A stretch of 13,175 nt of DNA from NCBI GenBank assembly GCA_002825515.1, contig PJET01000147.1, positions 1 to 13,175 of the forward strand, in the 5' to 3' direction. The DNA is from Candidatus Thorarchaeota archaeon MP11T_1. GTDB lineage: Archaea; Asgardarchaeota; Thorarchaeia; Thorarchaeales; Thorarchaeaceae. The notes under the pieces were generated by a model that searched no databases, was not told the origin of the DNA, and was given only the letters and a program-made list of their open reading frames with translations. The translations under genes were made by a program, and so were the position numbers. This document shows, piece after piece, positions 1 to 5,693 of the stretch (position 1 is the stretch's first letter; each line of letters begins with the position of its first letter).

Positions 1-70
1 AGATAATGCAGGTGATTAGCATCTATAATCCCATGACCATGGGGCTTGTTAGATTCCACTTTTCACTCAT
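1..70 (-). CDS. Start of an unidentified gene running off the left edge, possibly frameshifted
   Basis: The best start signal is an ATG at 70-68 with a GGAGG site (77-81 on the + strand) six bases upstream, but that frame stops after 15 codons at 23-25. A second frame opens with GTG at 59-57 and stays open to the edge, reading ESNKPHGHGIIDANHLHY after the start. One extra A in the AAAA run at 60-63 would join the two and give MSEKVESNKPHGHG. I infer one gene with either a real frameshift or a base missing from the assembly. Alternatives are a 15-residue leader peptide overlapping a GTG-started gene, or no gene at all. The histidine- and glycine-rich start is not enough to name a family. It is divergent from the glycosyltransferase pair and would share the 71-226 intergenic region with it. 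Confidence 0.3.
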
Positions 71-226
71 GATTATCCTCCGTAGTGAATATCTCGTTAA
101 TATCAGCATTCAGCTGCAATTTGATTGGTTTGACTTCTTGTATAAGTACTAAACGGCGGGACTCGAGCGATAATCTAGGGAAACTCTTTATCAGGATGAT
201 AAGGAGTAAGCAGTTGAGGTACCCAG

Positions 227-709
227 ATGAAGAAGATTGCAGTTGTGTTGGGTCGAGGAGGTCACACTGCACAGACTTTTGCCCTTATTGATGCATTAGG
301 GAATGAGTTCAAGTATATTTACATAATTGGACTTTTTGACAAACTAACACCAAAGAAGATACGTATAGAGGGCAGGGTACTTCGTGTTTTCGCACCAAGA
401 TTATTGCCACAGGATTCTCGAATTATGTCAGTTCTTCGAACCATTCTCACACTGTTTCTTTCATTCATGTATTTGTCACTTATTCGACCAAATGTTGTCA
501 TCAGTTGTGGAACAGGAATGACTGTGCCAATTTTTTATTCTGCAAGAGTACTTGGGATACCAACAGTGTTCATCGAGAGTATGTCTCGAGTTGAAACAAT
601 CTCCCAGACAGGACGATTACTTCTTGGAAAGGTCAGCCTTTTTCTAGTTCAATGGGAGAAACTCGCAGAGAATATACCTAATGCAATATACGGAGGTCAA
701 TTACTATGA
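227..709 (+). CDS. alg14: Alg14/PssD-like glycosyltransferase subunit
   Basis: This 160-residue protein matches the Alg14/PssD family, the membrane-recruiting half of a split GT-B glycosyltransferase. In eukaryotes Alg13-Alg14 adds the second GlcNAc to dolichyl-diphosphate-GlcNAc; in bacteria PssD-PssE acts in exopolysaccharide synthesis. Visible signatures are the N-terminal nucleotide-fold loop GRGGHTAQ (residues 9-16), a hydrophobic stretch near residues 70-105 ending in ISCGTGMTVP, and a C-terminal block FIESMSRVETISQTGRLL followed by LVQWEKL and a final YGGQLL, all typical of the family. It lacks the N-terminal membrane anchor of eukaryotic Alg14, so association probably depends on the internal hydrophobic segment. 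The ATG start has GAGGT (216-220) six bases upstream. The stop overlaps the next gene's start in ATGA, so the two are translationally coupled and probably form a heterodimer. The acceptor lipid and sugar are not visible from the sequence. Confidence 0.85.
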   Translation: MKKIAVVLGRGGHTAQTFALIDALGNEFKYIYIIGLFDKLTPKKIRIEGRVLRVFAPRLLPQDSRIMSVLRTILTLFLSFMYLSLIRPNVVISCGTGMTVPIFYSARVLGIPTVFIESMSRVETISQTGRLLLGKVSLFLVQWEKLAENIPNAIYGGQLL

Positions 710-1158
710 TCTTTGTCACTGTTGGCACGGCTCACTTTGACCCATTGATCAAGAAGATGGACGAGTTAGTGAAGAAGGGTGTGATCAAGGAACAGGTTGT
801 GGGACAGATAGGTAGAGGTACCTATATTCCAAAGAATTTCAGATATTTCAGATTTCTAAAAAATCTCAATGAAGCATACAGTAAAGCATCAGTAATAGTT
901 AGTACAGGGGGCGCAGGAACAATTATGGAGTGTGTCACCCGTGGGCTCAAACTTGTTGTTGTTGAGAACACAATCCTCATGGAAGGTCATCAAGCTCAGC
1001 TGATTCGAGAAATGGAAAGAAGAGGACATCTTATTTGGTGTAAAGATCTTGATAAAATTTCGAGCGACATAGAAAAGGCACGTAGTAGGACATTCTCCAA
1101 GTTTGTGACTGATGATAACCTCGCTGTTGAGTACATTAGAAAGCTTTTGGAGAACTAG
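706..1158 (+). CDS. alg13: Alg13/PssE-like glycosyltransferase subunit
   Basis: This 150-residue protein corresponds to the C-terminal, UDP-sugar-binding half of a GT-B glycosyltransferase (Alg13/PssE, GT28-like). It opens with MIFVTVGTAHFDPLI, the family's usual start, and has the donor-binding block VSTGGAGTIMEC (residues 65-76) followed by LKLVVVEN and EGHQAQL (93-99), then a GHL strand near 107-109. Many Alg13/PssE members have His where this protein has Thr67 in the S-x-G-G-A-G motif. The gene overlaps the Alg14-like gene by four bases (ATGA) and has GGAGGT at 692-697, eight bases before ATG. The paired layout matches the bacterial PssD-PssE and eukaryotic Alg14-Alg13 partnerships, so the active enzyme is expected to be the two-subunit complex on the cytoplasmic membrane face. 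The sugar (GlcNAc or another UDP-sugar) is not determined. Confidence 0.85.
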   Translation: MIFVTVGTAHFDPLIKKMDELVKKGVIKEQVVGQIGRGTYIPKNFRYFRFLKNLNEAYSKASVIVSTGGAGTIMECVTRGLKLVVVENTILMEGHQAQLIREMERRGHLIWCKDLDKISSDIEKARSRTFSKFVTDDNLAVEYIRKLLEN

Positions 1159-1233
1159 CAAGCTGAGGTTTTGATAACTGCAATTGATACAATTCTTAAG
1201 TGCAATAAAACTGTAAACTCGTGCTGATCCAAT

Positions 1234-1890
1234 ATGAATCCAAATATTGAGAAGAAATTGAAACAAATCGTTGAAACCTCAACTACAAAGACAGCCATGG
1301 AGGAATGGAAAACAGCGGCTAATAAACAACGAGTCCCTCTATACAACTATAGGTTGGACCATATTGAGGAGGTAGTGAATCTTGCAAAAGAGATTGCATC
1401 TGGAACTGAGGCAAACATGGAAGTTGTTATCCTGGCTGCTTGGTTGCATGATCTCGCGAAGCCAGGTATCGGTGGGATTTCCGCGCAAAATCATGGGATT
1501 GCTAGTGCTAAGCTTGCAGAAGAGGTCCTCACAGCAGAAAAAGTCAATCCAGAAATAATCAATCAAGTTTCAGAGGTCATTCGAAAGCATGTTGGTTTAT
1601 CCATCTCAGAACCGCTTCAGCCAATCGAGGCGCAAGTTATTTGGGAGGCGGACAAAATACTCAAGCTTGGAATGATTGGTCTAATTCAAGGGATTTTGAA
1701 TGGTGTGAGATTATTTCCAGGTAGAAGTCTTATCGAGATAGGAAACGATCTATTTGAATTTCTTCCTCTTGCTTCAGATATAGTAAAATGCATGGTGACA
1801 AAAAGAGGAAAAGAGATTGCAGAAGAACGCTTGAGCATACTAAAAGAATTTACTAAGAGCCTTGACAATGAAACAAATTTTGGGAAATAA
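1234..1890 (+). CDS. HD-domain phosphohydrolase
   Basis: This 218-residue soluble protein carries the metal-binding residues of the HD superfamily: His43 (LDHIEEV), the His72-Asp73 doublet (WLHDLAKPG), additional histidines at 87 (NHG) and 119 (RKHVG), and Asp140 (EADKILKLG). The family cleaves phosphate ester bonds in nucleotides, cyclic nucleotides or related substrates using one or two metal ions. The spacing H...HD...H...H...D resembles small single-domain archaeal and bacterial HD hydrolases rather than dGTPase or RelA/SpoT enzymes. The substrate cannot be told. Only 12 bases separate its stop from the next gene, a CinA/MoaB-type protein, so the two are likely co-transcribed. No good Shine-Dalgarno precedes the ATG; an A/T-rich stretch (aataaaac, 1204-1211) about 26 bases upstream would suit a leaderless transcript, which is tentative. 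Confidence 0.8.
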   Translation: MNPNIEKKLKQIVETSTTKTAMEEWKTAANKQRVPLYNYRLDHIEEVVNLAKEIASGTEANMEVVILAAWLHDLAKPGIGGISAQNHGIASAKLAEEVLTAEKVNPEIINQVSEVIRKHVGLSISEPLQPIEAQVIWEADKILKLGMIGLIQGILNGVRLFPGRSLIEIGNDLFEFLPLASDIVKCMVTKRGKEIAEERLSILKEFTKSLDNETNFGK

Positions 1891-1902
1891 GGTGGATATA
1901 AT

Positions 1903-2721
1903 TTGTCTTCTACAAAGGATATTATGACCGCGGGGTTTCTAGCTATTGGTAATGAACTTCTAGATGGAATTGTACTTGAAACAAATTGTCATTGGATGGA
2001 AGTCAGACTGGTTGCCCTTGGAGTGGATATTCGCAGGCTTGTATCTGTAAGAGATGAGATTGATGAAATAGGAAAAGCTTTGCACTTTACTCGAGAAGTA
2101 TGCGATATCATAATCACGAGCGGAGGTCTTGGTCCAACTCATGATGACTTGACTTTGAAAGCCATTGCTAAAGCACTTGGGAGAGAGATAGTAGAGAACA
2201 AAGAAGCTATGGAGATAATCAAACGACAATATATAATGCTCCACGAAAAGGGGATTGTTGCAGCACCAGATTTCACTAAAGCAAGAAGAAAGATGGCTCA
2301 ATTTCCTGAAGGAGCAATTGCACTTGACAATCGTATTGGAGGCGCACCTGGAATCAAGATTCATGATGGAGATACTACTATTTTTTGTCTTCCAGGAGTT
2401 CCAGCTGAATTGAAGTTTATTTTTGAAGATTCAGTAATACCATGGATTAAACAAAATGTTACCCAAAGATTCTACGAAGAGATCGTAGAATTTGAGATGA
2501 GAGATGAATCAATGTTTGCTCCTGCAATTGACTCTGTAATGAAGATGATTCCTAGCGTGTATATCAAATCATTACCAAAACCATATGGAACATCAAAGGG
2601 TATTCGAGTGTGGATTTCTGCTCGAGGATCTAATGATACTGAGTTGAAAAAACTAGTCAAGAAAGCAGTCTCAAGTTTAGAGGATGTAACAAAGACGCCT
2701 TCAAAACCAGTAGAAAGATGA
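1903..2721 (+). CDS. CinA N-terminal / MoaB-type (MoCF) domain protein
   Basis: This 272-residue protein belongs to the COG1058 group, the stand-alone form of the CinA N-terminal domain related to molybdopterin-binding MoaB/Mog proteins. Signatures are AIGNELLDG (14-22), ITSGGLGPTHDD (71-82), a GGAPG turn (146-150) and LPGVPAEL (163-170). Residues from about 180 onward form the smaller C-terminal region usual in archaeal members. In bacterial CinA this domain has been linked to ADP-ribose or dinucleotide pyrophosphatase activity. Archaeal copies are often labelled nicotinamide-nucleotide deamidase-related, but the deamidase domain itself is absent here. The TTG start at 1903 is preferred because GGTGGA (1891-1896) lies six bases upstream; ATG at 1924 is an internal alternative that would still keep the first motif. 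It follows the HD hydrolase by 12 bases, and the pair could act together in nucleotide clean-up (inference). Confidence 0.82.
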   Translation: MSSTKDIMTAGFLAIGNELLDGIVLETNCHWMEVRLVALGVDIRRLVSVRDEIDEIGKALHFTREVCDIIITSGGLGPTHDDLTLKAIAKALGREIVENKEAMEIIKRQYIMLHEKGIVAAPDFTKARRKMAQFPEGAIALDNRIGGAPGIKIHDGDTTIFCLPGVPAELKFIFEDSVIPWIKQNVTQRFYEEIVEFEMRDESMFAPAIDSVMKMIPSVYIKSLPKPYGTSKGIRVWISARGSNDTELKKLVKKAVSSLEDVTKTPSKPVER

Positions 2722-2735
2722 TAGTTATCAGCCGA

Positions 2736-2745
2736 TACATATATC
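2736..2745 (+). promoter_or_regulatory. TATA-like box upstream of the lipid kinase gene
   Basis: The stretch around acatatat lies about 45 bases before the ATG at 2785, in the 63-base gap after the CinA-type gene. Archaeal spacing (TATA about 26 bases before the transcript start) would put the start near 2767. No strong Shine-Dalgarno is visible. This is pattern-based only. Confidence 0.35.
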
Positions 2746-2784
2746 CACTAGTAAAGTTGGAAATTTTATGAGTGTGCAACTGAC

Positions 2785-3561
2785 ATGCAGGTAGATTTCT
2801 CGATTGTTTTTGAAGATATCATTGTCTATTTCATTGCTTTATTCTATGCGGTGATTATCCTGACAATCGCAGATATTACGAGAAAGAAACTCAATTTAGG
2901 AACAGAAGTGACGAGACGGATAGTCCATTTGTTTGCTGGAGCAGCGATTTGGACAGTTCCATTCTTTCCACATCCGTGGGTAGCGACTCTTGTAGCATTG
3001 ACCTTTGTTATTATGCTAGGTATCGCAAATACTGACCGTTTCGGCAGTTTCTTCGCAGCTATGGCAAGACCTGAAGATCTTGAAAACAATAGCGTACGAG
3101 GGCCATTTTGGTATGCAGTATCCATCACATTTCTTACTGCAATATTCACATTTACTGGCTTTCACGAGCTCTACTATATTCCAGCAGCGGCCATTCATAT
3201 CATGATGTTTGGTGATGGAATGAGCGCACCTATCGGAATGAAGTATGGACGCAATTCAACTCGGGTCATATTTGGATCAAATAGAAGTCTACCTGGTACC
3301 CTTGCTGTTTTCATATTCGGTTTATTTGGTTCGATACTAGCATTCTGGTGGTTTGGTATATTTAGTCTAGTAGATCCTGTCTTTATAGTAGGTGGAAATA
3401 TTCTCTGGTTTGAAATGCTAGCCCTAGCGTTGGTTGGCGCAATTACTGCAACATTAGTAGAACTTGTCAGTCCTAAAGGCACTGACAACATTACCTTGCC
3501 ATTGATTACTTGCTTGGTGATGTTTCTATTTGCATTTCAACTAGGGCTTGTCCTTAACTAA
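2785..3561 (+). CDS. Polyprenol/phytol kinase-like integral membrane protein (VTE5/SEC59 family)
   Basis: This 258-residue multi-pass membrane protein has the conserved blocks of the dolichol kinase/phytol kinase/CDP-diglyceride synthetase-like family (COG0170): TRRIVHLFAG (43-52), GDGMSAPIGMKYG (143-155), SLPGTLA (168-174) and ELVSPKGTDNITLPL (226-240). About seven hydrophobic segments are visible, near 8-29, 50-60, 65-81, 108-125, 130-142, 171-192 and 208-258 (the last probably two helices). Family members phosphorylate isoprenoid alcohols, typically with CTP. In an archaeon the plausible substrates are dolichol, geranylgeraniol or another polyprenol, feeding lipid carriers or membrane-lipid recycling. 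The Alg14/Alg13 pair lies about 1.6 kb upstream on the same strand, which fits a lipid-linked glycan context but is not proof. Its stop codon lies two bases from the stop of the convergent RPB5-like gene. The exact substrate and nucleotide donor are not resolved. Confidence 0.8.
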   Translation: MQVDFSIVFEDIIVYFIALFYAVIILTIADITRKKLNLGTEVTRRIVHLFAGAAIWTVPFFPHPWVATLVALTFVIMLGIANTDRFGSFFAAMARPEDLENNSVRGPFWYAVSITFLTAIFTFTGFHELYYIPAAAIHIMMFGDGMSAPIGMKYGRNSTRVIFGSNRSLPGTLAVFIFGLFGSILAFWWFGIFSLVDPVFIVGGNILWFEMLALALVGAITATLVELVSPKGTDNITLPLITCLVMFLFAFQLGLVLN

Positions 3562-3563
3562 AA

Positions 3564-4139
3564 CTAAGAATCGACAACTAATCTATAGTAGTAAGATAAT
3601 CCTGCTGTATGACTTGGTCGTTCTACGCGAATTACTTGACCAGGTCGGGCACCCAACACACGGGCTGCCGGGTCTCTACTTTGGATTCGAGGTAAATGAG
3701 TCTTGTTAATTCCATAATGCTCAAGAACCAACTTTATCTCGGACTCCTCTGCTATTATATGAGTTGGCACCATTTCGTGGTCAAAGAGGTCAAAGGAAGC
3801 ATAGTTACCCTCAACAAGCTCGACCCTTGAAATTTTAGCGAATTTCTTAGAAGCAGGAGTGAAACGAGACCCTCCAACGAGCATTCCTCGTTGAGACTCG
3901 GTCTCCTCCATTTCTTTTACAACCTCTCTTACTATTGCAACCCCAACAACTTTAGTTTCTTTCAAAATCCAAACCACGTATTTTCTTAACCCATCTTTTG
4001 ATTTTCTAGTTGGATGGAGAACATATTTGTCATCATACTCTAGGAGTTCAGTAACAGTAAATCCTCGGAGTGCAAGCAATGCTCTGGTCTTAATTACGAT
4101 AGCTGGTATTTCATGCAAGTCTGACAATGTAAAAGACAC
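3564..4139 (-). CDS. rpo5: RPB5-like RNA polymerase subunit with N-terminal jaw-like domain, copy A
   Basis: The C-terminal 75 residues are a complete Rpo5/RPB5 (RpoH) assembly domain: HEMVPTH (121-127), LPRIQSRDP (149-157), VLGARPGQVIRVERPS (161-176) and the terminal YYYRLVV. Usual archaeal Rpo5 is only about 80 residues, but this protein has 191. Its first ~115 residues align by eye with the eukaryotic RPB5 jaw domain; the clearest match is RGMLVGGSRFTPASKKFA (84-101) against the RPB5 segment around GMTPSAKQ. It therefore looks like a full-length eukaryote-style RPB5. It is about 70% identical by hand alignment to the neighbour at 4214-4771 and has an eight-residue N-terminal extension relative to it. 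The start is GTG with no convincing Shine-Dalgarno; a TATA-like box (4170-4185) implies a leader of under ten bases. No rpoB gene lies beside it, unlike the usual archaeal rpoH locus. Incorporation into polymerase is inferred. Confidence 0.88.
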   Translation of the reverse strand: MSFTLSDLHEIPAIVIKTRALLALRGFTVTELLEYDDKYVLHPTRKSKDGLRKYVVWILKETKVVGVAIVREVVKEMEETESQRGMLVGGSRFTPASKKFAKISRVELVEGNYASFDLFDHEMVPTHIIAEESEIKLVLEHYGINKTHLPRIQSRDPAARVLGARPGQVIRVERPSHTAGLSYYYRLVVDS

Positions 4140-4169
4140 CTGTGATGATGCCCCAATTCAAAGCGTTTG

Positions 4170-4185
4170 ATATAAACATTATCAA
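4170..4185 (-). promoter_or_regulatory. TATA-type promoter of RPB5-like copy A (duplicated element)
   Basis: Read on the minus strand this is TTGATAATGTTTATAT, identical over 16 bases to the element at 4817-4832 before copy B. The TTTATAT part would be the TATA box. Its 3' end is 30 bases from the GTG start, which predicts a near-leaderless transcript beginning near 4147. Confidence 0.55.
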
Positions 4186-4213
4186 ACTAATCATTTTGAC
4201 CTTGCTTTGTGGT

Positions 4214-4771
4214 CTAGCCGGAGTCAACCACCAATCTATAGTAGAAACTCTGACCAGCTGTGGGACTAGCACGCTCAACTCGAATAACCTGACCAGGTCT
4301 AGCCCCCAGTACCTTCACTGCAGGATCATCACGATAGATTCGGGGAAGTTGATTCTTTTGAATGCCATAATGGTCAAGAACAAGTTTGATTTCATCATTC
4401 GATGCAATGATATGCGTAGGTACTAATTCGTGTTCAAAAAGGTCAAATGATGCGTAACCACCATCGACCAGTTCAACTCGAGACATCTTAGCCATTTTCT
4501 TAGCGGCTGGTGTGAATCTAAGACCACCAACAAGCATCCCTCGTTGAGAGCTCGTTTCTTCCATCTCACGAGAAAGATCTTTTACATAGGCTACACCAAT
4601 GACTTTAGGTTCCTTTAGTATCCAAACGACATATTTGTGAATATCACTTTGGACTTCTCTCCAGGGATACATCACATATTTATCTTCATATTCCAGAACC
4701 TCGTTAACAACAAAAGAACGAAGATTAAGGAGCCCTCTTGTCCGAATTACATTGCTAGGTAGTTCTATCAT
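4214..4771 (-). CDS. rpo5: RPB5-like RNA polymerase subunit with N-terminal jaw-like domain, copy B
   Basis: This 185-residue paralogue of copy A lies 74 bases upstream of it on the same strand. The assembly domain is intact: HELVPTH (114-120), LPRIYRDDP (142-150), VLGARPGQVIRVERAS (154-169) and TAGQSFYYRLVV. The N-terminal ~110 residues again match the RPB5 jaw, with RGMLVGGLRFTPAAKKMA at 77-94. The copies agree best around the RGMLVGG and assembly blocks and least in a short segment at residues 34-45 here. The start is ATG with a GGGGTG sequence about eight bases upstream, so it has a better ribosome site than copy A and a longer leader; its TATA element (4817-4832) ends 45 bases before the ATG. 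Both assembly domains look functional, so both could compete for the same place in RNA polymerase, or one could have another role. That is inference. Confidence 0.88.
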   Translation of the reverse strand: MIELPSNVIRTRGLLNLRSFVVNEVLEYEDKYVMYPWREVQSDIHKYVVWILKEPKVIGVAYVKDLSREMEETSSQRGMLVGGLRFTPAAKKMAKMSRVELVDGGYASFDLFEHELVPTHIIASNDEIKLVLDHYGIQKNQLPRIYRDDPAVKVLGARPGQVIRVERASPTAGQSFYYRLVVDSG

Positions 4772-4816
4772 TTTTAATGCACCCCAAGAAGCCTTGGCAT
4801 CGCCCCTCTAGAGTCA

Positions 4817-4832
4817 ATATAAACATTATCAA
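4817..4832 (-). promoter_or_regulatory. TATA-type promoter of RPB5-like copy B (duplicated element)
   Basis: The minus-strand sequence TTGATAATGTTTATAT is identical to the element before copy A. With the usual ~26-base spacing the transcript would start near 4794, giving a leader of about 23 bases that includes the GGGGTG ribosome site. Flanking bases differ between the two copies, so the core is what has been kept. Confidence 0.55.
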
Positions 4833-4876
4833 GTGTGAAAAATATTCTGAGATTTGATGCAAAATGCTTGAAACAA

Positions 4877-4895
4877 TCAAACATGATTAGTTTGA
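4877..4895 (-). terminator. Weak hairpin downstream of the desulforedoxin-like gene
   Basis: TCAAAC and GTTTGA form a six-base stem around a seven-base loop, 12 bases past the stop of the desulforedoxin-like gene. On the minus strand it is followed by a T-rich stretch (TTGTTTC). The stem is A/T-rich and weak, so this is only a candidate. Confidence 0.25.
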
Positions 4896-4906
4896 GTTGG
4901 TCTATG

Positions 4907-5029
4907 CTAATCATCTTCATAAAGACGCATAGGTTGGTTACAGCAAACTAATGTACCTACTCCAGACTTCTTGACTACGATAACCTGTTGACAGATATCA
5001 CAGACGTATATACCGCCTTCCTTTGCCAT
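4907..5029 (-). CDS. Desulforedoxin-like small iron-binding protein (40 residues)
   Basis: The reading frame encodes 40 residues starting MAKEGGIYVCDICQQVIVV. The cysteines sit at 10, 13, 29 and 30, exactly the C-x2-C-x15-C-C pattern of desulforedoxin and of the N-terminal domain of desulfoferrodoxin (superoxide reductase), including the LVCCNQPM ending. That fold binds one Fe(Cys)4 centre and, in desulforedoxin, forms a homodimer; zinc occupancy is also possible. It may act in electron transfer or oxidative-stress handling. No superoxide-reductase catalytic domain follows: the frame ends in a normal TAG after EDD. The ATG has GGAGG (5040-5044 on the + strand) ten bases upstream. It lies 135 bases upstream of RPB5-like copy B on the same strand, but that copy has its own promoter element, so a shared transcript is uncertain. 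Confidence 0.82.
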   Translation of the reverse strand: MAKEGGIYVCDICQQVIVVKKSGVGTLVCCNQPMRLYEDD

Positions 5030-5219
5030 TTATTGAGTGCCTCCAATATTTGAAAATTTTCGCGAATTAGCACGATTTATGGCTTTCTGAAGAATTATTT
5101 ATTGGCTCAGAAGCCATTACACGTGTACGCTTTTACGAGATTACTCTTTAGAAACAGTCGCTAAAGACTCAAATACTGTTATAACCTTCTGCCAATACCA
5201 CAGGTAAGAGGCGATTTGC

Positions 5220-5645
5220 TTGGCCGGTATCACAAAGGGAATGATTGCTGACGTACATAGGAAGAGGGAGATTCGCCTTCCAGAAAATTTCTTCAAAAAT
5301 CCAGAATTGAAGGATATGAAAGCTGCAATGGTGATCTACTTCGAGAGGTCAGGGGAAATTCGTCTCATCCCCATGATGAAAGAGGGTGGAGCACGCGTTA
5401 GGTTAGAGGTTGAAAAAGTCAATCCAGCATTAATGCAAACCATGACCCAACTCTTCAAACAACATGACCTCAAAGTCCTATTCACTACAGGTTTCTGTTT
5501 TGAACAGAATCGTTGCATCTATGAAGTCTATTTTTCTGCAGATGACATCAAAGGGAAACAGGACACAATCAGAGCTACAATCGAGAGTATTCCAGGTCTC
5601 TATGAGAGCGAGTTTGAAATACTTGAAATTGGGCAAGAATGGTAG
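5220..5645 (+). CDS. Small protein with AbrB-like N-terminus and ACT-like C-terminus
   Basis: I do not recognise a named family for this 141-residue protein, but two parts can be described. Residues 8-52 (with REIRLPENF and GEIRLIPM) resemble the swapped-hairpin strand pattern of SpoVT/AbrB DNA-binding domains. Residues 59-137 start with VRLEVEKVNP and follow the strand-helix-strand-strand-helix-strand order of an ACT-like ligand-sensing or dimerisation domain: LMQTMTQLFKQHDL as the first helix, KVLFTTGFCF and CIYEVYFS as strands, then a second helix and the EFEILEI strand. A DNA-binding part plus a sensor part would suggest a transcription regulator, but both assignments come from pattern only. 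The TTG start is preferred because GAGGCGAT, close to the ideal ribosome site, lies just upstream (5208-5215). A TATA-like gttataac is at 5178-5185. It converges on the ribbon-helix-helix gene with a 48-base gap. Confidence 0.6.
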   Translation: MAGITKGMIADVHRKREIRLPENFFKNPELKDMKAAMVIYFERSGEIRLIPMMKEGGARVRLEVEKVNPALMQTMTQLFKQHDLKVLFTTGFCFEQNRCIYEVYFSADDIKGKQDTIRATIESIPGLYESEFEILEIGQEW

Positions 5646-5693
5646 ATCATCTCTCCACGGCATATAGATTGATGAATAATGGTAACTAGTGTC

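Noticed and set aside
4142..4426. Plus-strand frame of 94 codons lying over the RPB5 pair
   Set aside because: Most of it is antisense to copy B, and it starts inside copy A's promoter. It has no ribosome site and no recognisable protein pattern.
4182..4895. A 13-base match (TCAAACTAATCAT) between 4182-4194 (+) and 4883-4895 (-)
   Set aside because: Matches of this length are expected by chance in an AT-rich 13-kb window. The copies are in opposite orientation and not at equivalent places relative to the two RPB5 genes.
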